The position numbers were made by a program, and so were the translations under genes. Under the pieces are notes generated by a model. The model saw nothing but the letters and a program-made list of their open reading frames with translations, was not told the DNA's origin and searched no databases. Of a stretch of 64,000 nucleotides of DNA, positions 9,298 to 18,449 are shown one piece after another (positions within the stretch are counted from its first letter, which is position 1; every line of letters begins with the position of its first letter). Source of the DNA: CAZPRW01 sp964577805. GTDB taxonomy: Bacteria; Verrucomicrobiota; Verrucomicrobiia; Opitutales; JAIRKQ01. The stretch covers positions 95,323-159,322 of the forward strand of contig CAZOAG010000003.1 of assembly GCA_964577805.1 (NCBI GenBank), read 5' to 3'.

Positions 9298-10698
9298 TCA
9301 AATATTCCGTGCTATAGAGCATTCAATATCGTATGCAGCACGAAATACTTCTTTTAAACTGCTGATCAGCGTACTCATCTGGCGAAGTGCTTGTTCTGCA
9401 GATTGGTCGATGTTGCTTACCAACTGACCAGAAAAATTTCGGAATGCATCGGTCAGTTGTGCCTCGGCACGCAAAAATGCTGCATCTTTCGCAGCATATG
9501 CGGCCCCTATCTGAAAACCACCTGCTGCAACTTGACCAATAACACCAGCACTCTGCAACATATTGGCTTTTGTACGCAGAGACGACGCTTTTTCTCGGTA
9601 TTTTTCCGCTTTTCGTACGAAAGCTTCTTTGTCAACATCTATCATTTTGCCATTATCATCAATAGTCTTTCCCCATTGCACACCGTTCTTGTCATTTTTA
9701 TCTGTGATACCAGTCTCTCCATCTACAACGCCACCCATTTTTACAATTTTCGCCTCAATATCTGCCACTTTTTTATCGGCTGTCTGTTTATCTGCATACT
9801 GTTTTCGCAGAGAAGATTTTTCATAATCTGGCACAAAACTTTCGTTTATATCTCCATTGGCATCATAACCAAGATAGTTATTGTCTGCTTCCAAAGCTTT
9901 ATTGTCTTTTTCAAGAGCATTCTTTTCGTCGTTGGATTCAGCATCTTTTACCTTGTTTTCGTTGTCTCTTATCTTGTTTGCATTTTCTTTTGCCTTTGCT
10001 TCTACTCTACTATTAAAATCTTTATCAATTTTATCAGCTTCATTTTTTGCAATTTCATGTTGCTTTGCCAAATCAGCCTTTGTAATGCAATCTTCTGCTT
10101 TGGTAGCCATCTTATTATAGTGATTTACTCTGCTCTGCACAATTCCACCTGCGATTCCCATTCCTGCAGAAACAACACCTGAACATATTTTCCCGATTGA
10201 CGTCATCAGTGCATTAGAAAATTCTTTTTCTGCTGCTTCCCGTGATTGCCCCCACGCCATACGTGCTTGATCCATCTGTATCAACAATTGAGAGCCCTTG
10301 GCTGTTTGCAATGCCTCACGTCGTTCACTTTCTGACTGGTAAACCATCATCATCATACATGTCATCAATTCAGATAATGACATTTCCTTCGGATCTGATG
10401 GTGAAAATCGATTGATTGCTGCCATAGTGCTTTCATGCGTCATTCCGCGATTAATTTCACCAGGCAAGCCATCAACCTCCATCATCTCATCAATTGGAAC
10501 GCCAACTATAGCACCAGCTACAACAAGACCATGCGAAGTCTTCGCTGTAATAACTCCAGTCGTTTTATCTAATGAAATATCTCCTGACTTTACCAATGCA
10601 TCCAATTGTTTCAATTGTGCATCATCAAGTTTATACGACGTACCTGTAACACTGGTATTATTGCCTACTGTTATCGTATATCTTGTCGCTTCTGTCAT
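9298..10698 (-). CDS. sctB: T3SS minor translocator, YopD/SctB-like
   Basis: The 466-aa protein is the last gene of the translocon operon, where Yersinia has yopD. It has a polar N-terminus and an amphipathic region, then a glycine-rich hydrophobic segment at about 164-190 (ICSGVVSAGMGIAGGIV). A long highly charged helical region (about 200-370, very rich in Lys, Glu, Asp and Asn) follows, then a second small-residue hydrophobic stretch (GVIGQVAAGGFQIGAAYAA). It ends with a coiled-coil C-terminus. Minor translocators such as YopD, IpaC and CopD share this layout and insert into the host membrane with the major translocator. Sequence identity cannot be measured here; the call rests on layout and gene order. 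Confidence 0.75.
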   Translation of the reverse strand: MTEATRYTITVGNNTSVTGTSYKLDDAQLKQLDALVKSGDISLDKTTGVITAKTSHGLVVAGAIVGVPIDEMMEVDGLPGEINRGMTHESTMAAINRFSPSDPKEMSLSELMTCMMMMVYQSESERREALQTAKGSQLLIQMDQARMAWGQSREAAEKEFSNALMTSIGKICSGVVSAGMGIAGGIVQSRVNHYNKMATKAEDCITKADLAKQHEIAKNEADKIDKDFNSRVEAKAKENANKIRDNENKVKDAESNDEKNALEKDNKALEADNNYLGYDANGDINESFVPDYEKSSLRKQYADKQTADKKVADIEAKIVKMGGVVDGETGITDKNDKNGVQWGKTIDDNGKMIDVDKEAFVRKAEKYREKASSLRTKANMLQSAGVIGQVAAGGFQIGAAYAAKDAAFLRAEAQLTDAFRNFSGQLVSNIDQSAEQALRQMSTLISSLKEVFRAAYDIECSIARNI

Positions 10699-10730
10699 AA
10701 TTCAACCCACCATCACTTTTAAAATTATTT

Positions 10731-11966
10731 TTATGCTCTAATATTTCTCGCTATTGCTACTTTTTGATCATTATATTCTTTTAACATACGAGTGGCACGT
10801 TCATATTCTCCACGAATAATTGTCATATCATTTGAAAACATCCCAGTCCATAATTCAATATTAGTACCAATCATATCTAATATCATTTTCATACGATCTA
10901 TCGACGCTTGTACCTGATTTAATATTTTTCTCATTTCAGCACGTTCTAATGCTCGAATACCATTTCGTATTTCAAGCGCACCAGTAACTATACTTGTAGC
11001 GCCTGTCATAATTCCAGATACAATATTCATAATATTTGCTACAGATAATGCAACTGCTGCTGCCCCACTAGCACCACCAGTAAATACACTACTTGCTATC
11101 CCAGCAGCAACTAACAAAACAGATGCCAATATTGTAGCTGATAACGTTGTCCACATTTTGGCCTTACGAACTTTTTCATCATTTGGATCTAGTCCCCATA
11201 TCTCACAAACTGCATCAACAGCGCCTTCCGCTATCGCTTGTACCGGGTTAATAATTGATGCAGCTAACATCAAATTCTTTTTATGGGTTGGGTCCTTTAC
11301 AACATTCGCGATCAATGAACATATTGAACCAATTGCCATTAATGCCCCTATAGCAGCTAATCCTACAGCAATTGCTGGGACTGCTAATGCTCCACCAGAA
11401 GCAACACACGTAACAACAACTGCTGTAACAATAATAGCGACAACAACAACTCCTATAATCAACTTCCACCATTGGCTTTTTGTATCTTCTTTTCTGTTTG
11501 CTCCTGTCACATCCAATCCTACAAGCGCTTTCGAATCATTTTCCTCAAACGCCAACTTTTCTTTTTTTTGTTGCGCATAACTTGTGTCGTCTATAATCGA
11601 TTGAGATATTGCTTTTTGTTGTTTTTGTTGCGATTGTATAATCTCCATCGTCGTCGTGACAGACCCTTCCATGGTATCTGCTATCAACAATGAAAATATA
11701 GCAAACAACGGCAAATAGGGATATTTTTCCATTAATTCTTCTACAGAAGCACCTAGCTTTCCATTTTGTACCTCAAACAGATCTTTTAAAAATGAATTCC
11801 CTGTAATGAATTTCATTGAATCACTTGCATCTGTCGATTTTGCTCTAACAGCACCCATTTTTAATGATGTCATCGTACGAGCAACATCATTTACTACGGC
11901 CGACAACAATTCTTCATCAACAGCATTATTGCTACCTGTAACACCATCAACAGTAATCCCATCCAT
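10731..11966 (-). CDS. sctE: T3SS major translocator, YopB/IpaB/SctE-like
   Basis: This 411-aa protein has the hallmark architecture of hydrophobic translocators. An N-terminal coiled coil (about 100-150) is followed by two long hydrophobic blocks (about 166-224, WWKLIIGVVVVAIIVTAVVV onward, and about 273-330) separated by a charged loop. A coiled-coil C-terminus rich in Ile and Met follows (RAEMRKILNQVQASIDRM). In Yersinia, Shigella and Chlamydia such proteins form the pore in the host membrane through which effectors pass. It lies 5 bases downstream of the class II chaperone gene, as yopB follows lcrH, and is followed by the YopD-like gene. No signal peptide is visible, as expected for type III export. 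Confidence 0.85.
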   Translation of the reverse strand: MDGITVDGVTGSNNAVDEELLSAVVNDVARTMTSLKMGAVRAKSTDASDSMKFITGNSFLKDLFEVQNGKLGASVEELMEKYPYLPLFAIFSLLIADTMEGSVTTTMEIIQSQQKQQKAISQSIIDDTSYAQQKKEKLAFEENDSKALVGLDVTGANRKEDTKSQWWKLIIGVVVVAIIVTAVVVTCVASGGALAVPAIAVGLAAIGALMAIGSICSLIANVVKDPTHKKNLMLAASIINPVQAIAEGAVDAVCEIWGLDPNDEKVRKAKMWTTLSATILASVLLVAAGIASSVFTGGASGAAAVALSVANIMNIVSGIMTGATSIVTGALEIRNGIRALERAEMRKILNQVQASIDRMKMILDMIGTNIELWTGMFSNDMTIIRGEYERATRMLKEYNDQKVAIARNIRA

Positions 11967-11971
11967 ATATC

Positions 11972-12517
11972 TTATCCCTGCTGTTCTGATATTTCACTAT
12001 TTGCTTTTGCATTTTCTTCTTGTGCAGTGATCATATCATTCATCATTTTTGCACGCATGACATATCCCTGCACTACCTTATCATTTTTATATTCATCACG
12101 ATCTGACAGTCGAATGATCTCATCAGTATATCTCTTGACAAGATCAAATTGATTCAATCGCACACAACATTCTGCCATTCGCAATAACGTTTTAGGATTA
12201 TATTCCCCTTGCAACATTGCTAATCTAAAAAACTGCGCAGCATTGAAATAATCTTCATTCATAAAACATGCTGAACCACATGCTGATAAATACATCGTTG
12301 AAGATGGTTCTAACATAGATAATAATCCAAAAACATCACGTGCTTTATCATATTGCTTATGATGATACATTTCATGACCAACAAGATAGATCGCATCCAT
12401 TGATTCTTTGGTCAGGCCATAATATTTTTTTATATCGAACTCACCGGTAAAAATTTTTTCTGCAGCATCTTGTAATTGCTGTTTATATTCAATGCTTTGC
12501 TTATCAATTTTATCCAT
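11972..12517 (-). CDS. sycD: T3SS class II translocator chaperone, LcrH/SycD family
   Basis: The 181-aa protein is an all-helical TPR chaperone. The segment YLVGHEMYHHKQYDKARDVF, the LEPSSTMYLSACGSACFMN stretch, and YFNAAQFFRLAMLQGEYNPK correspond to the three TPRs of SycD/LcrH/IpgC. The pattern YxxGxxxYxxxxYxxAxxxFxxLxxLxP is characteristic. The N-terminal helix (EKIFTGEFDIKKYYGLTKESMDAIY) also matches the family. Class II chaperones bind both translocators in the cytoplasm before export, and its gene sits directly upstream of the two translocator genes. A good Shine-Dalgarno (AAAGGA) precedes the ATG at 12517. The asparagine/glutamate-rich last 20 residues are a lineage-specific tail. Confidence 0.92.
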   Translation of the reverse strand: MDKIDKQSIEYKQQLQDAAEKIFTGEFDIKKYYGLTKESMDAIYLVGHEMYHHKQYDKARDVFGLLSMLEPSSTMYLSACGSACFMNEDYFNAAQFFRLAMLQGEYNPKTLLRMAECCVRLNQFDLVKRYTDEIIRLSDRDEYKNDKVVQGYVMRAKMMNDMITAQEENAKANSEISEQQG

Positions 12518-12534
12518 AGAATATATCCTTTTTA

Positions 12535-15500
12535 TTACCTTATATTCGTTATTATGTTCTTATAATAATCACCTATCGATTTTACAGTCTGAGTACATGC
12601 ACTGACACAAGCATTCGCATCTTGCATATATTGTTCCATTTTTGTTGTCATTAATTGCGCATCTGTCGACAAAGTATCACCATACATTCTTACTTGGTCC
12701 TGCAAATTCGATATATGCGTCAATGTTGCTTGTTCTTTTACATCAATATTGGAAGTATTGCTATCGAAATTTTTATCTGCACTTTTCTTATTTTTTTTAA
12801 AATCAACATACTTTTCCCACATATTGTTACCATCTCGATCATAACGACCAACAACTGTAATAAATGTGTTGTCGTCACTATTCACCCTGTAAGATTCAGC
12901 ATTAACATTATAAAAATCACCAATAGTTCCTTGACTTCCCAACCCTTCTACATTTTTAACAGCTTGTTTTAAATATTTATCTAATTCGTTTACTGACATC
13001 TCGCAGCCTTTCAATGACACCGAATAAGACAAGTTTGTATATTCACTCACCTCATTAGCATTTGCACTCCAAGTAACAGCTTCATATACCTTGTCATACA
13101 AATCTGTCAGCGCCTTTAATGCTTTGTTATTTTCTCTAATTTCATCATTTATTTTTTCGATCTGTTTTAATTGTTCTACCAATATCATTTGTTGAATGCA
13201 TGTTTTTTCATACATTATAGCCAATGCAAAATACGGCAGTGCCATCCCTACAGTTGCATCTCGTTTGTCAAACGATGAGTCTAATGATGATGACGCAATT
13301 GTTTTGCTGCCCTTAACTATTTCATAAACATAGTTTCCATTAGAATCGAGTGTTCGTTGAACACCAGTCGCCAGCGCATAAGAACTTTCTCCGCTTGCTG
13401 GCGTGCCAGCTAGCAGGCATAGATTCAACAATTTATTCATGTTATCAATATATTCTTGAGAACCTGCTGTATTCCCAACACCGTTAGCAATTGCATTATC
13501 AACTGCGCCATCCTTAAATCTAGAAATACTTAGCAACCCGGATTTAAATCCGTCATAGTCAATACGCACTTCTTCTGAAAGTTTATCAAGAATTTTTTTA
13601 CTTGCAAGTTGAGTTATATTACCATCACCATCGAAATCGGGATATGCCGTTCTATAATCATATAATATGTTACCATCCAATTTTCCTGTTGCAGATATTT
13701 CATCGATCAATGCAGTCTTATATAAATAAGTAGAGCATTTATGCACTTTCGTTAATCCAGTTACAAGGTCTCCAATTGTTATAATTTCTTTTAATTCGTT
13801 ATGAGAAAGTAGTTCCATTATTTCCGTTTTGCTATTAGCTCCTTCTATCGAGTCTCCAAGATTTGTAATACTACTCTCTGCGTAAATATTTGTATTTTTT
13901 ACGGCTTCTTTTAATTCATCTAAAGAAATTGACTTATTCTTTATAAGAAAACTTATAATCTCGTCATTTACATCAATTTTCGAACCTAACGATGTCCACC
14001 TATCAACACTAATCTCACACAATCTATCATTAATTTTTGATGGCGTAATTTTTAAGGACGAAATTGCATTTTTTAAATTAGTCAAGCATTGATCAATTGT
14101 ATTACCATTATCTACTTTAAGTTCTGCGCATATATTGTTTAAATCTTTAAGATTGATTAGCGGATTTGTTCCTTTAGTATATATTTCTAATTCCTCGAAA
14201 TATTTTTCAACATCTTCTGTTACAACCAAAGATTTTGCATCGACTGGATCTGTGACACCAGACGGAGGCCATGAAACACCGTCTTTTAGAGAACCATCAC
14301 CTTTTTTTAAAAAATCTGGAATATTATTCTTAATTGAATTATAAATTTCCTGAATCGTCATTTTTCCTGCAAGCACTAGATCCTTTAATTCTTCCCAGGA
14401 TTTATATTTAGAATTAAATGCCTTTTTTATATATTCGCTAGTCTTTGTATAGCTATCGTTTTCCAATGCCTCAAACAGCGTTTCCGCATCATCACTCAAC
14501 TTTACGCAAGATGATCCTTCGGGGGATTCAGGCAATGGACATATTTCTGAAGAAGGAACCTTAACATTCAATAGATTTTTCAAAAACGTATCAAACTTAT
14601 CTAAAGTAAAGTCATTAGATCCAACTTTGTTTTTTAAATTATCACAAACTGTATTGACATCATCACCATCAACACTGCACAGACCGTTTAGTGCACTTTT
14701 AATATTCTCTACAGTAATACCAGATTCATTTTTTAATGAATCAAAAAATTTTTGAGCTGCTGATTTACGAATATTATCAATTTCATCGCTAATGAACACT
14801 GATTCGGGAACATACTTATTGCCATCTTCATTTTTTTTATAAATCAAAGACAGCAAACTATCAACATCCCACGTATTGTCCAGTTTTCCGTCCAACGACT
14901 TGTCGTTTCTTAAATTTTCAATTTCCTTATCAGAAAACACACCGTATTTTTCAAATATTGAAATTATATCTGATACATCAACACTTGATTTATTTTTTTC
15001 AAGAAAACCAACAAGACTATCAAATGTGTTCATGCCTTTTAAATCGTTTTCCGAAAGCCAATTAAGACCAGACAAATAATCTTTTATCTCCGTCAACGAC
15101 ATATTTTTAAGCTCATCATATTCTTCTTTAGACAACTTATTACGTCCTGTATTTATACAGTTTTTCTCAAGATAAGACAACAAGTTAGACTTGTAAGCAG
15201 ATTCTTGCAACGCAGTCAATGTATCATACAATTCCTGAAGCACTATTTGATGGTAACTAACATCTGCCAAGAAATAAAATTGCGCTGTTTGCTCATTTAC
15301 TTTTGAGACATTAATTTCACTCGTAGCGTAAACATTAGTTCCTTCCGACAAAGATACTGCAGTACCTGCATCTAATTCATTAGGATCTTTTGATCCAAGA
15401 ATAACATATCCATCTTGAGTACGAACTTTGACTTTGCCTTCTAATTTGACTGTCCACTCGCAAGATGATGTTATCAATTGTCCAGCTTCAAGACTCGTCC

Positions 15501-15792
15501 CGCTTAAAACAGTCCCAGATGTCGTCGTTGCATGAGAATCTCCAGTCAAATTCGATGGTGCTAGTATTGCAGTCACATCTTCAAGTAATGTGCATTGTTC
15601 ATTGCCATATTTAACCGTTGTCCCAGCAGGTATTTTTATAGTAACACTTCCAGACTCATTAAATTTAAACTGCGTAATAATAGCATTCAAATCCAAAAAT
15701 GGATTCGCAACATTATCGATCATTCCCTGTGTAATATCAATCCCTGTCTCATTACTTACACCGGCATTATCAAAACTAATTATTTCACTCAT
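12535..15792 (-). CDS. Giant T3SS operon protein in the tip (LcrV) position
   Basis: This 1085-aa protein has no signal peptide and is not recognisable by motif as any named family. Residues about 45-160 look beta-rich (VTIKIPAGTTVKYGN, KVRTQDGYVILGS). The middle (about 200-680) is built of diverged helical segments repeating phrases like LDELKEAVKN, TIQEIYNSIKNN and LTEIKDYLSGL, suggesting repeats of about 90-100 residues. An EF-hand-like loop (DFDGDGNIT) starts at about residue 719. The C-terminal 200 residues are coiled coil, ending in YMQDANACVSACTQTVKSIG and a short basic tail, as in filament or needle-tip proteins. It precedes the LcrH-like gene by 17 bases, as lcrV does. Tip, filament or cap function is an inference from synteny. 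A GGGAGA Shine-Dalgarno precedes the ATG. Confidence 0.8.
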   Translation of the reverse strand: MSEIISFDNAGVSNETGIDITQGMIDNVANPFLDLNAIITQFKFNESGSVTIKIPAGTTVKYGNEQCTLLEDVTAILAPSNLTGDSHATTTSGTVLSGTSLEAGQLITSSCEWTVKLEGKVKVRTQDGYVILGSKDPNELDAGTAVSLSEGTNVYATSEINVSKVNEQTAQFYFLADVSYHQIVLQELYDTLTALQESAYKSNLLSYLEKNCINTGRNKLSKEEYDELKNMSLTEIKDYLSGLNWLSENDLKGMNTFDSLVGFLEKNKSSVDVSDIISIFEKYGVFSDKEIENLRNDKSLDGKLDNTWDVDSLLSLIYKKNEDGNKYVPESVFISDEIDNIRKSAAQKFFDSLKNESGITVENIKSALNGLCSVDGDDVNTVCDNLKNKVGSNDFTLDKFDTFLKNLLNVKVPSSEICPLPESPEGSSCVKLSDDAETLFEALENDSYTKTSEYIKKAFNSKYKSWEELKDLVLAGKMTIQEIYNSIKNNIPDFLKKGDGSLKDGVSWPPSGVTDPVDAKSLVVTEDVEKYFEELEIYTKGTNPLINLKDLNNICAELKVDNGNTIDQCLTNLKNAISSLKITPSKINDRLCEISVDRWTSLGSKIDVNDEIISFLIKNKSISLDELKEAVKNTNIYAESSITNLGDSIEGANSKTEIMELLSHNELKEIITIGDLVTGLTKVHKCSTYLYKTALIDEISATGKLDGNILYDYRTAYPDFDGDGNITQLASKKILDKLSEEVRIDYDGFKSGLLSISRFKDGAVDNAIANGVGNTAGSQEYIDNMNKLLNLCLLAGTPASGESSYALATGVQRTLDSNGNYVYEIVKGSKTIASSSLDSSFDKRDATVGMALPYFALAIMYEKTCIQQMILVEQLKQIEKINDEIRENNKALKALTDLYDKVYEAVTWSANANEVSEYTNLSYSVSLKGCEMSVNELDKYLKQAVKNVEGLGSQGTIGDFYNVNAESYRVNSDDNTFITVVGRYDRDGNNMWEKYVDFKKNKKSADKNFDSNTSNIDVKEQATLTHISNLQDQVRMYGDTLSTDAQLMTTKMEQYMQDANACVSACTQTVKSIGDYYKNIITNIR

Positions 15793-15816
15793 ATATAAAA
15801 TCTCCCATCAATATAA

Positions 15817-16518
15817 TTATATTCTAAGTCGTTTTATTGCACGACGTTTTGTCGAAGTGTTTGAAACAACCAATTCGACATCATTTTCTTTGTAGACTTT
15901 CTCACTTCCCAACTTGCCAGCATCGTTCGTCGTACGATTTAATAAAATCTCTGACAGATCACCTTTGTTTCTTTTTGGATTATTTTGCAACTGTTCCAAC
16001 ATTGCCAACTCCCATCCCGCTTCTGGCTTTAGCCCCAACATTTCACAACGAGCGATCTCAGATTGTCGTGCCTTATAAGCAAAATCATCAATGCCTTCTA
16101 ATTGACCATTCAAATGTTTTACAATCGGGTTTTTCTCTCCCAAAGAGATTCCAATGCTATCAAAGACATCACGTTGCGTCTGCAATGTTTCTTGCATCCT
16201 TTTTGCAAGATCATCATTTTTTTCAATATAATGTTCATTTGCTGTTAGACGCTCCTGAACACGACACATCATTTCTTTGCGCACATTATCGACTGCTTCC
16301 TTATAATCTAATAAAGCACCTTCTGGTAAATCCGGCTCCTTATGATATATTCCATACGACTTGCATACATTAATTATAAATCGCAACATTTCACTGCGAA
16401 CAAGACTGCAAAATGACAATACCATCTTGCAGCACAAACACCGCCATAACGGCATGTTTCTTACAAAAAATTTCCATCCATATTTGACAGTATTCTTATT
16501 CAATCCCCAAAAACCCAC
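15817..16518 (-). CDS. Unknown helical protein, first gene of T3SS translocon operon
   Basis: I do not recognise this protein. It is up to 233 aa, mostly helical and charged (KEAVDNVRKEMMCRVQERLT, AKRMQETLQTQRDVFDSIG), with a Cys-rich hydrophobic N-terminal stretch if the first start is used. The longest start is a GTG at 16518 that coincides with the predicted transcription start, so the true start may be an ATG at 16455 or 16389, giving 212 or 190 residues. It occupies the position of lcrG, the small tip chaperone/gatekeeper of the lcrGVH-yopBD operon, 24 bases upstream of the giant gene. A chaperone or gatekeeper role is inference from position only. Confidence 0.65.
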   Translation of the reverse strand: MGFWGLNKNTVKYGWKFFVRNMPLWRCLCCKMVLSFCSLVRSEMLRFIINVCKSYGIYHKEPDLPEGALLDYKEAVDNVRKEMMCRVQERLTANEHYIEKNDDLAKRMQETLQTQRDVFDSIGISLGEKNPIVKHLNGQLEGIDDFAYKARQSEIARCEMLGLKPEAGWELAMLEQLQNNPKRNKGDLSEILLNRTTNDAGKLGSEKVYKENDVELVVSNTSTKRRAIKRLRI

Positions 16519-16524
16519 GTGATG

Positions 16525-16552
16525 ATTCTATCTCGCCAATAAGTGCTGTCAA
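16525..16552 (-). promoter_or_regulatory. Sigma-70-type promoter of T3SS translocon operon
   Basis: On the minus strand a perfect TTGACA (16547-16552) and a TAGAAT -10 (16525-16530) are separated by 16 bases. This is the best sigma-70 match seen in the window and sits directly in front of the five-gene translocon operon. The predicted transcription start falls at about 16518, implying either a leaderless GTG start or a downstream ATG for the first gene. Confidence 0.65.
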
Positions 16553-16633
16553 CAGAAAATCTTCACAGAAAAACATTTGTCAAATTAGTTATTTCTTGAA
16601 TAAGAAATAGAAATATATATCATACAGGGTGTT

Positions 16634-17488
16634 ATGGTTCGGTTTTTAGGAAAAATATTTTTCACCCCGTTAAAGTGGGTCTTGAAGGCATTATTCAGGC
16701 TGCTGGTGTTAGTTATATTGCTCGTATGTATTGCAATGGCAAGTAGCAACTGGTGGATACCACCAACAACCAGCAGTGTATTAACCAAATTATCAGGGTT
16801 CAAAACAACATTATCAGGATCTCATGGGAATCTTTTTAAAGGACGTGTCGATTGTCGCGACATAAATATTCATAATCCAAAAACAACATTTCAATATGAT
16901 AATTTTATTCGTGCGAATTCAGTAGTTGCCGATGTTGATATGACATCCTTAATAAAGGACACAATCGTAATAGAAGAATTGACGATTGATATTGATGCTA
17001 TCAGTCTAGTGAAAGATAAAAATGGCACATCTAATTATTCATTATTCTCGCAAAATATATCGCAATTTATCCCTTCAAATGAAAAAACTGACACGAATAC
17101 TAAATCAACATCAAGCACTTCAAATAAAAAATCTATATTTATCAAAAAACTGACAATAGCACTTGGTAAAGTCGACAATATCGATGAACAAAAAGGCACA
17201 AAGAAAACATATACAATAAATTACCGTCGCGAATTTACTGATGTTTCTAATTTTTCTAAACTAGGAATACAATTAGCCGGCGACCTCGGAAAATATGGAC
17301 TATCAATCATCATAGATTCCGTAATATCATCTGTATCTGACCTCGGAGGTGTAGCAGTCGACAGTGTAAAATCAATAAAAAATACAACATTGGACGCTGC
17401 TGGAACAGCAACAAAAAGCATTGAATCAGGACTAAAAAAAACCGGCAACGGTGTCTCATCTGGATTCAAAAAATTATTCGGCAAATAA
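16634..17488 (+). CDS. AsmA-like inner-membrane-anchored protein
   Basis: The 284-aa protein has one N-terminal membrane helix (LKALFRLLVLVILLVCIAMA). An AsmA-like beta domain follows: GSHGNLFKGRVDCRDINIHNP, VVADVDMTSLIKDTIVIEEL and IDIDAISLVKDKNGTSNYSL match the usual G..(L)...G.....D(I).I.NP...F and I.I..(P)....(E)...NG.SN patterns. A Ser/Thr/Lys-rich linker and a helical C-terminus complete it. AsmA-like proteins act in the envelope, often in phospholipid transport or outer-membrane biogenesis. It is divergent from the T3SS operon and ends at a strong terminator. The family call is moderately sure; the specific role is unknown. Confidence 0.7.
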   Translation: MVRFLGKIFFTPLKWVLKALFRLLVLVILLVCIAMASSNWWIPPTTSSVLTKLSGFKTTLSGSHGNLFKGRVDCRDINIHNPKTTFQYDNFIRANSVVADVDMTSLIKDTIVIEELTIDIDAISLVKDKNGTSNYSLFSQNISQFIPSNEKTDTNTKSTSSTSNKKSIFIKKLTIALGKVDNIDEQKGTKKTYTINYRREFTDVSNFSKLGIQLAGDLGKYGLSIIIDSVISSVSDLGGVAVDSVKSIKNTTLDAAGTATKSIESGLKKTGNGVSSGFKKLFGK

Positions 17489-17509
17489 ACACTTTATTTA
17501 ATTTCGTAA

Positions 17510-17548
17510 AATGACCGCCATTAACACAAAACATTACTGGCGGTCATT
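17510..17548. terminator. Strong bidirectional intrinsic terminator
   Basis: A perfect 11-bp stem (AATGACCGCCA at 17510-17520, TGGCGGTCATT at 17538-17548) with a 17-base loop is flanked by an A-run on the left and TTTTT on the right. It terminates the AsmA-like gene (plus strand) and can also serve the minus-strand ABC importer operon that ends at 17748. Confidence 0.85.
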
Positions 17549-17747
17549 TTTATTAAAACAACTATGACAAACTACCAGTCATCGCTACTTTTTCATTTGT
17601 CAAAAACTTATGTTACGGAAGCAGGCAATAACATCGCAACAATATCCCAAAACTATCCTCATAAAAACATGCAATTTTAAAAATCGTCAAAACTCAATAC
17701 ACAAAAAACACCACAGATACACTTATAACAAGCATCGTTTGTACGGA

Positions 17748-18449
17748 TCATATACATGCAGATTTTATTAGAAAATTTTTAGCACGTTCTGTTGTAGGAC
17801 ATTTGAAAAAATCATCAGCTGGCCTGTCTTCTACAATTTTCCCATGCTCCAAAAATAATACACGGTCAGATATTCTACGTGCCATTGTCAAATCATGCGT
17901 AACAATAACAACAGCAATTCCACTTTTTGAAATGTTACTTATCATAGAAATGACATCGCTCGTCATTTCAGGGTCCAAGGCTGATGTCGGCTCATCAAAT
18001 AATAAAACTTTCGGCTCCATCACCAATGTTCTAGCAATCGCAACACGCTGTTTTTGACCGCCTGACAACCGAGAAGGATATACATCAAACTTATCTGACA
18101 ATCCAAATTGCGATAACATATCCTTCGCTCGTGATTCCGCAAGCGCACACGGTAGTTTCTTTACTGCGCGTAATGCATATGCAACATTTTGAAGAACATT
18201 CATATGATCAAATAGACAACATCCCTGCTGAACTAGACCTAATGCACCTCTTCCAGCAGGTTGACCATCAACAACAACATTGCCTTTTGTCATTTTTTCT
18301 AACCCGCATAAAACACGTATCACTGTTGTCTTTCCAGCACCAGAACCTCCTATAATAGTTGCTACTTCACCATCTCTGACAGTAAATGACACACCTTTCA
18401 ATACTTCATTCGAACCGAAAGAACAATGTAACTCCTTCACTTCGAGCAT
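17748..18449 (-). CDS. Polar amino-acid ABC importer, ATPase subunit
   Basis: The 233-aa protein is a complete ABC ATPase of the GlnQ/HisP/ArtP class. It has Walker A GGSGAGKTT (about residues 34-42), a Q-loop (LVQQGCCLFDHM), the signature LSGGQKQRVAIARTL, Walker B VLLFDEPTSALDPE and the switch histidine in VIVTHD. It powers uptake of polar amino acids together with the permease and binding protein encoded immediately upstream; it overlaps the permease gene by 13 bases, so the three genes form one operon. The substrate cannot be read from the sequence. Confidence 0.95.
   Translation of the reverse strand: MLEVKELHCSFGSNEVLKGVSFTVRDGEVATIIGGSGAGKTTVIRVLCGLEKMTKGNVVVDGQPAGRGALGLVQQGCCLFDHMNVLQNVAYALRAVKKLPCALAESRAKDMLSQFGLSDKFDVYPSRLSGGQKQRVAIARTLVMEPKVLLFDEPTSALDPEMTSDVISMISNISKSGIAVVIVTHDLTMARRISDRVLFLEHGKIVEDRPADDFFKCPTTERAKNFLIKSACI

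Noticed and set aside
9391..10182. 263-aa plus-strand ORF opposite the YopD-like gene
   Set aside because: It is antisense to a well-supported gene and has a Phe/Ile/Cys-rich composition typical of a shadow frame.
12535..15792. Surface adhesin or autotransporter for the 1085-aa protein
   Set aside because: There is no signal peptide, no beta-barrel-like end and no outer-membrane anchor, and it lies inside a T3SS operon.
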